Shown one piece after another: positions 48,721-59,071 of a stretch of DNA of 64,000 nt. Position numbers and translations under genes: made by a program. Numbering within the stretch: the stretch's first letter is position 1; each line of letters begins with the position of its first letter. Source of the stretch: Bdellovibrionia bacterium (GTDB lineage: Bacteria; Bdellovibrionota; Bdellovibrionia; Bdellovibrionales; JAGQZY01); NCBI GenBank assembly GCA_030424715.1, contig JAUHWH010000002.1, positions 441,437 through 505,436 of the forward strand. Reading direction: 5' to 3'. The notes beneath the pieces are model-generated. The model was given only the letters and a program-made list of their open reading frames with translations. It was not told the origin of the DNA and ran no database searches.

Positions 48721-51285
48721 CTAGAAGATTTGGCGGTAGCTTAAAAAAGCCGAGCGCCCACGCTCGTCGTACAAGCGAAAGTTGATGTCCGGATCAGACG
48801 GCACCGAATCGTCAAACGGGGGCATGCTCCCCAAAAGATTGCTTATCCCAAAAGTGAGCTTACCCTCGATGGAGGTCACCGCCCACGAGTAACGCAAGTC
48901 GTACTCTGTATATGTGGGATAGCGGCCCGCCGAGCGAACGACCTTCGAGTTGGACCCAATGGTTCGGCCCAACACACTGATCTCGTGGTTCGGATGGGGG
49001 ATATAAAACACCGTGGTGTTGTTGCGCCACTGGGGACGCCCATTAAATCCGATACGATCCGTGATACCTGTACCTGGAAAGGGCTCGGTCTTATAGTAGA
49101 TCATATGGGAGTGTTGAAAGCGCACCTTAAAGTCGCCAATGCCGGTTAGAAACTTTCCGTTGTAATTAAAATCAAGGCCTTGGGTCTCGGTAGAGGAGAT
49201 GTTTAGGTAAGGAGCATACAAGCCGTCGCCGATGAGTTCGCCGGTCACAGGGTCACGCTCCGCGACGGCACCATATTTGGCGATGTTCTGACCAGCCGCT
49301 TCGGCGCGAGTGACCGCACCAAAATCGGTTTCTTCGACCATGTCCTTTAGGTCATAATACCAAAAGTCCACACCAAAGCTGTGTTTCTTGTTGGGTTGCA
49401 CCACCGAACCGACATTAAACGAAAAGGAACGCTCTTCATTAAGGTTGCGGTTTCCACCAATGACAACCGGTTTTTGGGTGGGGTCGCAAGCCGCGCCCCC
49501 CGACTTGTTACAGTGCACCTGATCCACAAAAGTGGAGCGACCCGTGGTTTGGGTGGCATAAAGTTTTTGCATCTGGGGGGCTTTAAAACCAGTACCCGCC
49601 GAGGCGCGAAACATCAGCTCTTTTACAGGACGATAACGAAAACCCAGTTTGGGGTTCACCGTACTGCCGAAGCCTTCAAAGTAATCCATTCGCAGAGCCG
49701 AGACGGCCTCCATGGTCTCAAGCGGTTGCAAACTCATCTCTGTGAAGACAGAGGCCGAGTTTCGGGCACCGCCACCGGCGCTACTGGCTATGCTAAGCAC
49801 TTCGCCATTGAGGGTTCGGTCATCAGCACCGTCACGATACAACTCGCGGAAAACCTGGGTGCCGACAGCCATCATGATAGGCCCCGCACCCCACTCGCCC
49901 ACTTCACCACTGGCTTTGGTCTCAAGAAAAGTATTTTCAGAGACGGAGTTTTGTTGAGGATCATAGCCCAACTGACTGATGTCTCCACGCTCCCCTTCGG
50001 GCGCCAAGGGGTTGTATTGACCATTGTCGATGGCGTTCTGGATGTCAGCCGTTAAGGCGTAACCGGTGCGACGCTCTTTACGATCGACTTTATTAAAGCT
50101 TAACGATGACTCCCAATCCCAGGTGTCACCGACCATCCCTTGCAAACCAAGAAGGACCATGCCGGCGTTGGTGCGGGTGTTGGACTCACGGTTACCAAGC
50201 TCTCTAAAACGGTAGCGCAGGTTGATGGTTTCTCCTGGAGCGTTTGGGTCCTCCATAGTCAGTTTATCGGAGAAGGCCGGCGCGAAAGCCCAATCGGTCT
50301 CTTTGTATGAGTAGGTCACACGAGAGATGGCCGTTAGAGAATCGCTCAACTCATAGCTCATCTGATTCATCAACGAGCCTTGCTTCACATAGGGCATCTC
50401 CCAGTTCTCTTCGCCGAAGTTGTAACCACAGCGACCATCGGGGCGAATCATATCGGCGGGGCAATCGTCGGCTGCGAAGTTTTTACCATTTTTGACATAG
50501 GTCCCTGGACTTCCGTAAGAGCTCAGGCCCACCTTGGACCACTCGCGATCTTTTGATTGGATGCGCTCGTTGTGTCTCATGAAAAGCACATTAATCATAC
50601 GAAAGCGCCCCTCGTCGTAACCATAGGTGTAACTAAAGTCGCGACGCTCACCACCGCGCTGCTCGGTGACAGAAAAGCTAGTGCCCAACTCGTGACCGTC
50701 GAAGTCCTTTTTGGTGATGATGTTCACCACACCACCCAAGGCATCGGATCCGTAGATGGCAGAGGCACCGTCTTTTAAGATTTCGACCCGCTGAACAGCA
50801 CCCATGGGGATGATGTTTAAATCCACAGCGCCACCGGTGGCATCCGTAGGTAGACGTTTACCATTCAATAAAATAAGAGTTCTAACCTGACCGAGACCGC
50901 GCAGGTCGACGGCTGCTGTCCCCGCACCGATCTGCCCCGCATGTTCACGAAAAGAACCAAAAGAGTTCACCCCGGTGTCTCTAAGAACGTCAGAAACGGA
51001 ATTGTAACCGGAACGCACCAAGTCTTCTTGGTCAATGGTGAGGACCGGTGATGGCCCCTCCACATCAATGCGCTTGATATGAGATCCCGTGACTTCCACG
51101 CGCTCGATTTTGCGCCCGGTGAACTCTTCTTCTTTCGGAGTCTCAACGTCCGACTCTTTTTTGATTTCAGAGTTGAGCTGGTCTAGGTCCACCTGCACCT
51201 TGCTGGCATCTTCGGCCCAGGCCGTTTGAAACGAAAAAAGCGCCAACACCAAGATCGGGAAAAGTGTTCTCATTAAAACCCCCAT
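48721..51285 (-). CDS. TonB-dependent outer-membrane receptor
   Basis: Plug domain VEVTGSHIKRIDVEGPSPVLTIDQEDLVRSGYNSVSDVLRDT...RVEILKDGASAIYGSDALGGVVNIITKK; barrel. Confidence 0.95.
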   Translation of the reverse strand: MGVLMRTLFPILVLALFSFQTAWAEDASKVQVDLDQLNSEIKKESDVETPKEEEFTGRKIERVEVTGSHIKRIDVEGPSPVLTIDQEDLVRSGYNSVSDVLRDTGVNSFGSFREHAGQIGAGTAAVDLRGLGQVRTLILLNGKRLPTDATGGAVDLNIIPMGAVQRVEILKDGASAIYGSDALGGVVNIITKKDFDGHELGTSFSVTEQRGGERRDFSYTYGYDEGRFRMINVLFMRHNERIQSKDREWSKVGLSSYGSPGTYVKNGKNFAADDCPADMIRPDGRCGYNFGEENWEMPYVKQGSLMNQMSYELSDSLTAISRVTYSYKETDWAFAPAFSDKLTMEDPNAPGETINLRYRFRELGNRESNTRTNAGMVLLGLQGMVGDTWDWESSLSFNKVDRKERRTGYALTADIQNAIDNGQYNPLAPEGERGDISQLGYDPQQNSVSENTFLETKASGEVGEWGAGPIMMAVGTQVFRELYRDGADDRTLNGEVLSIASSAGGGARNSASVFTEMSLQPLETMEAVSALRMDYFEGFGSTVNPKLGFRYRPVKELMFRASAGTGFKAPQMQKLYATQTTGRSTFVDQVHCNKSGGAACDPTQKPVVIGGNRNLNEERSFSFNVGSVVQPNKKHSFGVDFWYYDLKDMVEETDFGAVTRAEAAGQNIAKYGAVAERDPVTGELIGDGLYAPYLNISSTETQGLDFNYNGKFLTGIGDFKVRFQHSHMIYYKTEPFPGTGITDRIGFNGRPQWRNNTTVFYIPHPNHEISVLGRTIGSNSKVVRSAGRYPTYTEYDLRYSWAVTSIEGKLTFGISNLLGSMPPFDDSVPSDPDINFRLYDERGRSAFLSYRQIF

Positions 51286-51634
51286 ATAATATAGATAACG
51301 GAATCTCCTAATTATTAATCACCGAAGAAAAGTTCGGTAACAAAAAGCCCAAAAGCCCAGACCTTGGTTGACCCTTTCCATCTCTAAAGCAAATAACAGT
51401 GAGTACAGAAAAAAGTACGCACCAACCAATTCACTGGATTTCACGGCTCGCCACCCTACCAACGCCTCCGGCTTTCCTATTGAAGGGCTGAAATTTTGAA
51501 GACGAATCGCTGCGTGGTCACGGTTTCCGATGAGGAGAGTCCTTCCACAGTGGACTCAAACCGGGCGAAGTGCCCTCTCTTGTTTTCAAAACTTCAATTT
51601 GAAGGAAAAAGCACACAGCGCAGCCGCATCTCAT

Positions 51635-53452
51635 TTAAGAGAGCTCTTCCAACTCAGACTCAAATCGTGCCGCCTGCTGATCATGGCTTTGCATAAGGCC
51701 GTCCAATTTTTCGTAGGCTGTGGCGATTTGGATTTGGATGGAGCCAATGTTGCGAAACACCTCTTGGCTTTGGTCAGAGTCGAGGGTCGCCGCATTGATC
51801 TTTTCGTTTTCAGCATCCAGGGCCGCCTCTTTCTCCATGATTGTCGATTCAAGCTCGGCAATTTGCTTTTTTAGAGGTTTTAAAAGTTTCGCTCGCTCTT
51901 GAATCAGTTGGGCTCGCTTGCGTTTGTTTTCTTTGCGATCGCTGTTGGATTTCTTTGGTTTTTTTACAACCATCTCGCCCCAACCCTCTTTTTTTAGGAA
52001 CTCTTTGTAAGAGCCTAAAAAGAGTTTCGCCTTGCCCTCTTTAAAGATGATCAGTTTGGTGGCCAAACGGTGCAACAGGTTCTCATCGTGACTGACAAAA
52101 AGAACGGCGCCGGCAAATTCATCGATCTCGTCGGTCATCACTTGAATAGACTCCATGTCCAAGTGGTTGGTGGGCTCATCCAAGAGCAGCATATTACTCG
52201 ATTTGGCTATGACCTTACCCAGTAGGACACGCCCTTGCTCTCCCCCCGACAACACAGAAATCTTTTTGTCGGCATTGTCGCCTGAAAACATCATAGCCCC
52301 GCAGATAGAGCGCACTTGGCTAATGGAGAGTCGAGGATTTTCAGAACCAATCTCCTCAGCCACCGTCGCGGTGGGAGTGAGTTTCTTCTTGTTGGTCTGT
52401 TGATAGTAAGAAAGTGTCGTGTCGGGATGAGCCGAGATCTTGCCCTCGCCCTGTAATTGCCCAGCGATAACGTTCAGTAAGGTGGTCTTACCGTAACCAT
52501 TCTTACCAATGATCGCCACTCGATCTTTTGGGGTGATGCGAAGACTGATTTTTTCAAACAGATTTTTGCCTTTTTCAAAACCAAAACTCAAATCTTCGAT
52601 GGTCATTAACACCTTGGCCGGTGTCGGCTTGTAGTTGAACTGGAAGCCCAACTGCGCCTCGGCCGAAAGCTTGCCCATGGGTGCGAGCTTTTCGATTTGT
52701 TTCATTTTGGATTGTGCCTGTTTCGCTTTGGTGTTCTTTGCCCGAAAGCGATCGACGAAGGCTTGCATCTCTTTGACTTTTTTCTCGGTGTTTAATCGCG
52801 TTTTCTCATAGATCTCTTCATCGAGAGCCAGTTGTTCATAGTACTTGGTCGTGGTGCCCTTGATTTTTCTTAGACCTTCGCGATGGATGCCCATCACATG
52901 TGTCACGACCGAGTCCATAAAATGCCGGTCATGGGTGATCAGGATCACCTCACCAGCGAAGTCTTTGAGAAAGCCTCTGAGCCAATTCAAGCTGAGGATA
53001 TCAAGATAGTTGGTGGGTTCATCCAAAAGTAACAGATCGGGCTCTTGCAACAACGACTTCACGAGATTGATTCGCAGTTGAAAACCTCCGGAGAACTCTG
53101 AGGGCGGCCGATCCATGTCTTCTGCGGTGAACCCCAAGCCGAATAGCAAGGCCTCGGCTTTGTATGCATCGAGCTCCTGCCCCTTTGGCAGAGCCAATAC
53201 GCACTCTTTTAAAACCGTGTCCTCGGTAAACTTAATATGCTGATCTAAAAAGCCCAACTTGTAGGATTTGCCGTAGTGGATGTCGCCACTGTCAGCCTCT
53301 TCTTCGCCGCGCAGGATTTTAAACAACGTCGATTTGCCACTCCCATTGCGACCGACCAGGCCGACGATCTCGCCGTCGCCCACCGAAAAAGACACGTCTT
53401 GAAAAAGCACGCGGTCGCCATAGGATTTTTCCAGTTGTGCCACTTGGATCAT
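51635..53452 (-). CDS. ABC-F family ATP-binding protein
   Basis: Two ABC domains: GRNGSGKSTLFK / EFSGGFQLRINLVKSLLQEPDLLLLDEPTNYLD and GKNGYGKTTLLN / LSGGEQGRVLLGKVIAKSSNMLLLDEPTNHLD; C-terminal coiled coil. Confidence 0.95.
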   Translation of the reverse strand: MIQVAQLEKSYGDRVLFQDVSFSVGDGEIVGLVGRNGSGKSTLFKILRGEEEADSGDIHYGKSYKLGFLDQHIKFTEDTVLKECVLALPKGQELDAYKAEALLFGLGFTAEDMDRPPSEFSGGFQLRINLVKSLLQEPDLLLLDEPTNYLDILSLNWLRGFLKDFAGEVILITHDRHFMDSVVTHVMGIHREGLRKIKGTTTKYYEQLALDEEIYEKTRLNTEKKVKEMQAFVDRFRAKNTKAKQAQSKMKQIEKLAPMGKLSAEAQLGFQFNYKPTPAKVLMTIEDLSFGFEKGKNLFEKISLRITPKDRVAIIGKNGYGKTTLLNVIAGQLQGEGKISAHPDTTLSYYQQTNKKKLTPTATVAEEIGSENPRLSISQVRSICGAMMFSGDNADKKISVLSGGEQGRVLLGKVIAKSSNMLLLDEPTNHLDMESIQVMTDEIDEFAGAVLFVSHDENLLHRLATKLIIFKEGKAKLFLGSYKEFLKKEGWGEMVVKKPKKSNSDRKENKRKRAQLIQERAKLLKPLKKQIAELESTIMEKEAALDAENEKINAATLDSDQSQEVFRNIGSIQIQIATAYEKLDGLMQSHDQQAARFESELEELS

Positions 53453-53455
53453 TGT

Positions 53456-53989
53456 TTATTCTTTCTCTTCAAAGGTTCGACGTTTTCGATTCTTGCGAAC
53501 CCGAGGCACCGCAAACACATGGTTGTGAAACGAAATAAAAAAACCAGGCTGCAGTACCTGACAGACTGCCATGGCTTCTACAAAATTTTGCGTGGCATCA
53601 GAGTCTTCAAACCCCATGGGCTTCATGGCTCCGGTAAACACAATGGCCACCGGTGGCTCTGGGCAGCGATCAAAACAATACTGGGCAGTGATCTCCATGG
53701 TGTCGGTACCGTGGAGAACAACAAGGGGCTCGTCCTTCGCAAACTGGTCAGATATGGCTCGCCAGATTTTCTCACGGTCTTCCTCCACCATATGGAGAGA
53801 GTCTTTTGCCATCACGTCCACCAGGCAAACCTCGGTGTGAGGCAGGCGCAGTCGGGCCAGCAGGCGGTTCTTTAGCCGAGACTGACGATTTTTCAGAGAA
53901 CCATCGAATTCATTGTAACTTTTTTCAATGGTGCCCCCGGTGGTGAGGATCGTGACCCGCTGATTTTTCATAGGGCCCAGGAATACCAC
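53456..53989 (-). CDS. Asparaginase N-terminal-domain-like protein (single domain)
   Basis: ILTTGGTIEKSY, VVLHGTDTMEITA, AIVFTGAMKPMGFEDSDATQNF; only 177 aa. Confidence 0.82.
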   Translation of the reverse strand: MVFLGPMKNQRVTILTTGGTIEKSYNEFDGSLKNRQSRLKNRLLARLRLPHTEVCLVDVMAKDSLHMVEEDREKIWRAISDQFAKDEPLVVLHGTDTMEITAQYCFDRCPEPPVAIVFTGAMKPMGFEDSDATQNFVEAMAVCQVLQPGFFISFHNHVFAVPRVRKNRKRRTFEEKE

Positions 53990-54049
53990 TAATTTTACAG
54001 AGAGAAAAAGGAATTTTTGTGCTAATAATGGAACCTATTAGGAGATCCC

Positions 54050-55723
54050 ATGTCTGAAGAAAGTCCAACCCCAGTAAAAAACTTCGTCCAAAACATCATC
54101 GATGGGGATCTCAAGCAGAATAAGAACGATGGTCGCGTCCACACGCGCTTCCCACCAGAGCCTAACGGTTACCTGCACATTGGCCACGCGAAATCCATTT
54201 GCCTTAATTTTGGCCTAAAAGAGACTTATTCCGGAAAGTGCAACCTGCGCTTTGATGACACCAACCCGGTGTCTGAAGATCCGGAATACATCGCCGCCAT
54301 CAAAGAGGACATCCTCTGGCTTGGCTTTGAATGGGACAACCTCTGTCACGCCTCCGAATATTTCGACCAGCTCTACGACATGGCCGTTCGCCTGATAAAA
54401 AAGGGCAAAGCCTACGTTGATTCGTTGTCTGAAGACGAAGTGCGAGAGTATCGGGGCGACCACAACACTCCTGGTAAAAATTCGCCCTACCGCGACCGCA
54501 GTGTCGAAGAAAACTTGGCTCTGTTTGAGCGCATGAAAAATGGTGATTTTAAAGACGGCGAGCATATTCTGCGCGCCAAAATCGATATGACCTCGGGCAA
54601 CATGAATCTGAGAGATCCGTTGATCTATCGCATCCGCCACGCCTCTCACCCTGTCACTGGAGACAAATGGTGCATCTATCCTCTTTATGACTTTACCCAT
54701 GGTCTTTCCGACGCCATTGAAGGCATCACCCATTCGGTTTGCACCTTAGAATTTGAAGACCATCGCCCCCTTTATGATTGGTTCTTAAAGGAGTTGGAGT
54801 TCGAGCAGCCTCCCCAACAAATTGAATTCTCAAAACTGTTTTTGAGTCATGTCATCGTGTCGAAGAGAAATCTTAAAAAATTAGTCGACGAAGGACACGT
54901 TTCGGGCTGGGACGATCCGAGAATGCCCACCCTCAGGGGCCTGAGACGTCGGGGTTACACCGCCGCCGCCATTCGTGAACTGTGTCGGCAGGTGGGAGTT
55001 TCTAAAGCCTACTCGGTGATCGATTACTCACTGCTGGAAGACTGCCTGCGAGCCGACCTCAACGAAAAAGCCCAGCGCCGCATGGTGGTTCTTAACCCTT
55101 TAAAACTCACCATCACCAATTACGACAAAAATGAAACCTTGCAAGCCCCCAACCACCCGAAAGACGAGAGCATGGGCCAGCGCGACCTACCAATGTCTAA
55201 CACTCTTTGGATCGACCATGATGACTTTATGGAAGAAGCACCCAAAAAATACTTTCGCTTAAAACCCGGAGGCGAAGTGCGGCTGCGGAACTCCTATGTG
55301 ATCAAGTGCGAAGAAGTCATTAAAGATGAAAAAGGCGAAGTCATTGAACTCAAATGCACTGCCGACCTCGACACTTTGGGTAAAAATCCGGAAGGCCGCA
55401 AAGTCAAAGGGATCATCCATTGGGTGGCGGCCGACACCGCCGTCCCCGTTCGAGTGAACCTATACGATCGCCTTTTTAACGACCCAAATCCGGGGGGCCA
55501 CAAAGAGCAATCCTTTTTGGAGTTCTTAAATCCAGAATCTTTAAACGTTCTTGAAACCTGTTATGCCGAACCCGCGGTGGCTGATGCCAAAGTCGGAGAG
55601 GCCTTTCAGTTTGAACGGGTCGGTTACTTTAGCGTCGACCACGACTTGGGCGCGCAAGGGAACGAGCCGTCCCATCCCTTGACCTTTAATCGCTCCGTGA
55701 GCCTGCGAGACAACTGGAAATAA
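54050..55723 (+). CDS. glnS: Glutaminyl-tRNA synthetase
   Basis: [49 protein letters not shown]. Confidence 0.97.
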   Translation: MSEESPTPVKNFVQNIIDGDLKQNKNDGRVHTRFPPEPNGYLHIGHAKSICLNFGLKETYSGKCNLRFDDTNPVSEDPEYIAAIKEDILWLGFEWDNLCHASEYFDQLYDMAVRLIKKGKAYVDSLSEDEVREYRGDHNTPGKNSPYRDRSVEENLALFERMKNGDFKDGEHILRAKIDMTSGNMNLRDPLIYRIRHASHPVTGDKWCIYPLYDFTHGLSDAIEGITHSVCTLEFEDHRPLYDWFLKELEFEQPPQQIEFSKLFLSHVIVSKRNLKKLVDEGHVSGWDDPRMPTLRGLRRRGYTAAAIRELCRQVGVSKAYSVIDYSLLEDCLRADLNEKAQRRMVVLNPLKLTITNYDKNETLQAPNHPKDESMGQRDLPMSNTLWIDHDDFMEEAPKKYFRLKPGGEVRLRNSYVIKCEEVIKDEKGEVIELKCTADLDTLGKNPEGRKVKGIIHWVAADTAVPVRVNLYDRLFNDPNPGGHKEQSFLEFLNPESLNVLETCYAEPAVADAKVGEAFQFERVGYFSVDHDLGAQGNEPSHPLTFNRSVSLRDNWK

Positions 55724-55908
55724 GCGCCCATTTTTTGAGCGGGCAAGCGAAGCTCCGCCGCCGCAATGGCTCTCAGTGAGTCGTCAAAGGCAATCTGGGC
55801 CCCCATGACGGTATTTTTCCTGTTAAAGCCTTAAATAAGTCAAAAGTTCTTTATTAAACCGAGAGTTCCGAATAACTTTTATCTTAGAACAAACCTCGGG
55901 GGACTCTC

Positions 55909-57039
55909 ATGAAATTAAGCTTTCTTATATCCATTCTTTTATTTGCGACATCTCTGTGGGCCACGCCCCATCTCCCCCAGAGCCCGAGCGCCGATGTTCT
56001 GGAGCAAATAGCCATACACAATTTACAACAGGCCGAAAATGATCGAGCTCTTGCCGAATCCTTTTCTTCTGACGAGGACGATGCCTATAGCGCGTTTCGA
56101 AATCCGTCGGTCTTCCCTTTTGCTGAATACGAAAAAACGGGCTACCTGTTTTTTAATGATGATGACTACCGGGGCAACATTGCCGCCAACATTAAGAGAA
56201 CCATCGCCAGCAATCTCCCCGATGATGTGACGCTTGTCATTTACACGACTTCAACCAATCAAAACTATCTTTCGAACTTAAGAGCAGACTACACGAAGTA
56301 TATCGCTGACGATCAGCTGATGATTTTGCAGGTGCCTCGCAGCGGCTCCAACTCTTTTTGGACGCGGGACAATCTCCCCCTGCCTGTTTGGACCGAAGGT
56401 CAGTTCACGTTAGTGGACGCCAAATACTACTATAACTTTGAGCCCGATGCATTTTTGGTGAACCTGTTTCAATCGTTAACCACAAAACACCACTACTTTT
56501 TTGAGGGTGGTAACTTTATCACCAATTCTCGTGGAGAGTGTATCGTGGTCAATCGTCGGCGCTCATATCCAGGAGGCATTTCTGATACCGCAGCTATCCC
56601 GGATGCAATTTTTAAAAATCAATACGGCTGTAAAAAGCTCACACGCTTTAAGCACCTCAAGGGTATTGGTCATGCTGACGAGGTGGTTAAGTTTATGACT
56701 GACGATATTATTGTCACCGACACCGAGGCCTACGTGCCCACCTTGAGAAAGCTGGGTTATAAGGTGCACCTGCTGCCAGAGCCCGACCTCAACTATGAGA
56801 CCTACGCTAATGCCCTGCAGGTTAACAATGTGTTGTTTGTGCCCTCCTTCGGCGAGGCGGGAGACAAAAAAGCGGTGGCTGTATACAAAAACCTGAACCT
56901 TGGCTTAAAAATTGTGACGATTCCCACCCGATCCCTTGCCACAAGGGGCCAAGGGGGCATACATTGCATCACAATGAACTACCCTCCTGTACCAATGGAT
57001 GGTTTGGCCCAGGCCTTAAAAGGCAGGGTGGTTCACTAA
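55909..57039 (+). CDS. Secreted agmatine-deiminase/peptidylarginine-deiminase-like protein
   Basis: Signal peptide; FWTRDNLPLPV, YFFEGGNFI, GIGHADEVVKF, GGIHCITMNYPPVP motifs of the guanidine-modifying (GME) superfamily. Confidence 0.78.
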   Translation: MKLSFLISILLFATSLWATPHLPQSPSADVLEQIAIHNLQQAENDRALAESFSSDEDDAYSAFRNPSVFPFAEYEKTGYLFFNDDDYRGNIAANIKRTIASNLPDDVTLVIYTTSTNQNYLSNLRADYTKYIADDQLMILQVPRSGSNSFWTRDNLPLPVWTEGQFTLVDAKYYYNFEPDAFLVNLFQSLTTKHHYFFEGGNFITNSRGECIVVNRRRSYPGGISDTAAIPDAIFKNQYGCKKLTRFKHLKGIGHADEVVKFMTDDIIVTDTEAYVPTLRKLGYKVHLLPEPDLNYETYANALQVNNVLFVPSFGEAGDKKAVAVYKNLNLGLKIVTIPTRSLATRGQGGIHCITMNYPPVPMDGLAQALKGRVVH

Positions 57040-57066
57040 AGACTCTCACCAAAAGGAGATTTCATT

Positions 57067-57573
57067 ATGGACACCTTAAAGCAAGATGGCGTTATTTTTG
57101 TAAACACCGATGATGATATGCAGACGGTGCTGAACTGTTTTAAAAACAACAAGATCAGTCATGTGCCCGTGATGAATGAAACTAAACTGGTGGGCATGAT
57201 CTCGAAAACAGATGTGGTGGAATACCTATGCGACCATGATGAAGATTTTGGCTCCCAATCCTATTCTGAAATATTGCAGACTGTTAAAGCCAAGCAAATG
57301 ATGGTGCAACCCTTGGTCGTTGCTAAAACAACGGACTCCGAACGCACCCTTTTAGAAACTCTAGTGGACCACAAAGTCAGCTCCGTGATTCTTAAGGATG
57401 AAAATGACAAGCTCGCGGGCATCGTAACGGATAAAGATATGCTGGCTTATCTCTTTAAAAACACCGACGAAGAGTTGAGTTTTGGTGAACGAATGGGGCT
57501 TGAGATGGCCCAATGGCTGAACGACAACGGCGTTGTAAGAATTTCTAAAGCTCTTTCGGATATTGGAATTTAG
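57067..57573 (+). CDS. CBS-domain protein
   Basis: NNKISHVPVMNETKLVGMISKTDVVEYL and DHKVSSVILKDENDKLAGIVTDKDMLAYL. Confidence 0.88.
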   Translation: MDTLKQDGVIFVNTDDDMQTVLNCFKNNKISHVPVMNETKLVGMISKTDVVEYLCDHDEDFGSQSYSEILQTVKAKQMMVQPLVVAKTTDSERTLLETLVDHKVSSVILKDENDKLAGIVTDKDMLAYLFKNTDEELSFGERMGLEMAQWLNDNGVVRISKALSDIGI

Positions 57574-57626
57574 GCTTTTCAAATTCACAGGTTGTCATCC
57601 TGTCCCAGTTGGATTATCACGAATTT

Positions 57627-58034
57627 ATGACTCGGTCGGATCTTGACACCCAAGCTCAATCACAAAAGTGTGCACAGCTCACGCGCTGGGTCTTCGTGTT
57701 ATTGTTGGTCAATGTTGTACTGAATCTCGAAATTGTAGAGAATCATTTTAACCCGCCGCCAGAGGCTCGCTCCACTCTGTCTACGATCAGCGAGGTCTGC
57801 GGCGGCCTAACACTGAGCAAGCCGAAAGCGCCCTGCCCCTCTCTAGGGACAGCCCTGCCCATCGAGTCGGCTCTGTTGCCAGGTCAAAGTTCACAGAATT
57901 CTTCGAACGGTTATTTCTACCCGCTTAATAGCACCGTTGCCTCATCACCCAAGACGGGACCGGGCGCTATGGTGATTTTGTTGTCCCGTGTTTTTCTGCA
58001 CGAGGCTTCGGGTCTCTCTCCGCCAATAGCCTAG
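57627..58034 (+). CDS. Small hypothetical membrane/secreted protein
   Basis: ORF with one hydrophobic helix; co-directional with the downstream cluster. Confidence 0.4.
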   Translation: MTRSDLDTQAQSQKCAQLTRWVFVLLLVNVVLNLEIVENHFNPPPEARSTLSTISEVCGGLTLSKPKAPCPSLGTALPIESALLPGQSSQNSSNGYFYPLNSTVASSPKTGPGAMVILLSRVFLHEASGLSPPIA

Positions 58035-58091
58035 TCGCCCTCACCTTTATCTAGAACTGTCGTTTCACAATAAGACCCACAGGGGTTTGCT

Positions 58092-58631
58092 ATGCGATCT
58101 ATTTTTTGGCGAGTCTTTTTGACTCTGTTCACTTTTATTTTTTGTTACCAGAGTCTGGCTTTTCACAGCCCGGATCTCTTTGAGAACAATCTCTCTGAGT
58201 ACAAAGTCTTGATTTTTTTATCAAAGAACTGTCCCTGCTCACGCAGTCATGTACGGCACCTCAATGAGTTGCACGAATCCAGCGACAAGGTGGCTTTTTT
58301 TGGAGTGATCACCGACATGATCACTCCCGAAAATCGACAAGACATTGATAATTACTACTCTAAAAAGTCTTTCGGATTCCCACTGATTCAAGACGAAGAC
58401 CAGGTTCTTGTTAAAAAATACGACGCCCTAAAAACGCCCCATGTCGTTCTTCTGCAAAAACAGAGTTCGGGTCGTTTTAAGAGAGTCTACGAAGGGGGCG
58501 TCACCAACAACCGCCAGTTTTCACGAGCCACAAAAAAGTTTCTGCAAGATAACTTGGGGGCTTTGCTGGCGGGTGCTGACATTAAACACAGCCAAGGAAA
58601 GAGCCTGGGTTGCTATATAAGGAGATTGTGA
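58092..58631 (+). CDS. Secreted thioredoxin-fold (redoxin-like) protein
   Basis: VLIFLSKNCPCSRSHVRHLNELHE...GFPLIQDEDQVLVKKYDALKTPHVVLLQ. Confidence 0.72.
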   Translation: MRSIFWRVFLTLFTFIFCYQSLAFHSPDLFENNLSEYKVLIFLSKNCPCSRSHVRHLNELHESSDKVAFFGVITDMITPENRQDIDNYYSKKSFGFPLIQDEDQVLVKKYDALKTPHVVLLQKQSSGRFKRVYEGGVTNNRQFSRATKKFLQDNLGALLAGADIKHSQGKSLGCYIRRL

Positions 58632-59071
58632 TGTACCGAATTTTTATCTTAAGTCTTTGCTATCTTATGAGCTCTTGTGACTCGCCCATGAACCACCGGG
58701 CTCGCTTCGACGATAGTGAAAAGAGTCGACAAACGTTGGCTTTTTCAAGTCAGCCTTTGAATGTCGAAACCCAGTGGTTGAGTGACCCCTTTGGCAATGC
58801 AAAGCAACAGAGTGCCCTGCTTGTTTTCATCACTGACGAGCAAGGGGCACTGACGGATATTCCTGAAGGATTGTCACTTAACTTTTATGCCGACATGCCG
58901 AGCATGGGACACCCCATGGACGACGCTGGTGCTTTTCAAAAGCTTGAAACGGGGATTTTTCTCAATAAGACGATTCGTTTCAACATGGCCGGTGACTGGC
59001 GGATGGAGCTGCGGCTGCAAGATGAAGAGTTCAATATAACGGATCAGGTCCAATGGTACGAATTCTTATAG
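58631..59071 (+). CDS. FixH/YtkA-like lipoprotein
   Basis: LSLCYLMSSCDSP lipobox; LNFYADMPSMGHPMDDAGAFQKLETGIFLNKTIRFNMAGDWRMELRL; TGATG start overlap. Confidence 0.6.
   Translation: MYRIFILSLCYLMSSCDSPMNHRARFDDSEKSRQTLAFSSQPLNVETQWLSDPFGNAKQQSALLVFITDEQGALTDIPEGLSLNFYADMPSMGHPMDDAGAFQKLETGIFLNKTIRFNMAGDWRMELRLQDEEFNITDQVQWYEFL

Noticed and set aside
49381-50055. 224-aa plus-strand ORF
   Set aside because: Antisense shadow of the TonB-dependent receptor; no recognisable domain and no RBS advantage.
53276-53875. 199-aa plus-strand ORF
   Set aside because: Antisense to the confidently assigned ABC-F and asparaginase-like genes.
54215-54733. 172-aa minus-strand ORF
   Set aside because: Antisense to glnS, a well-supported coding region.
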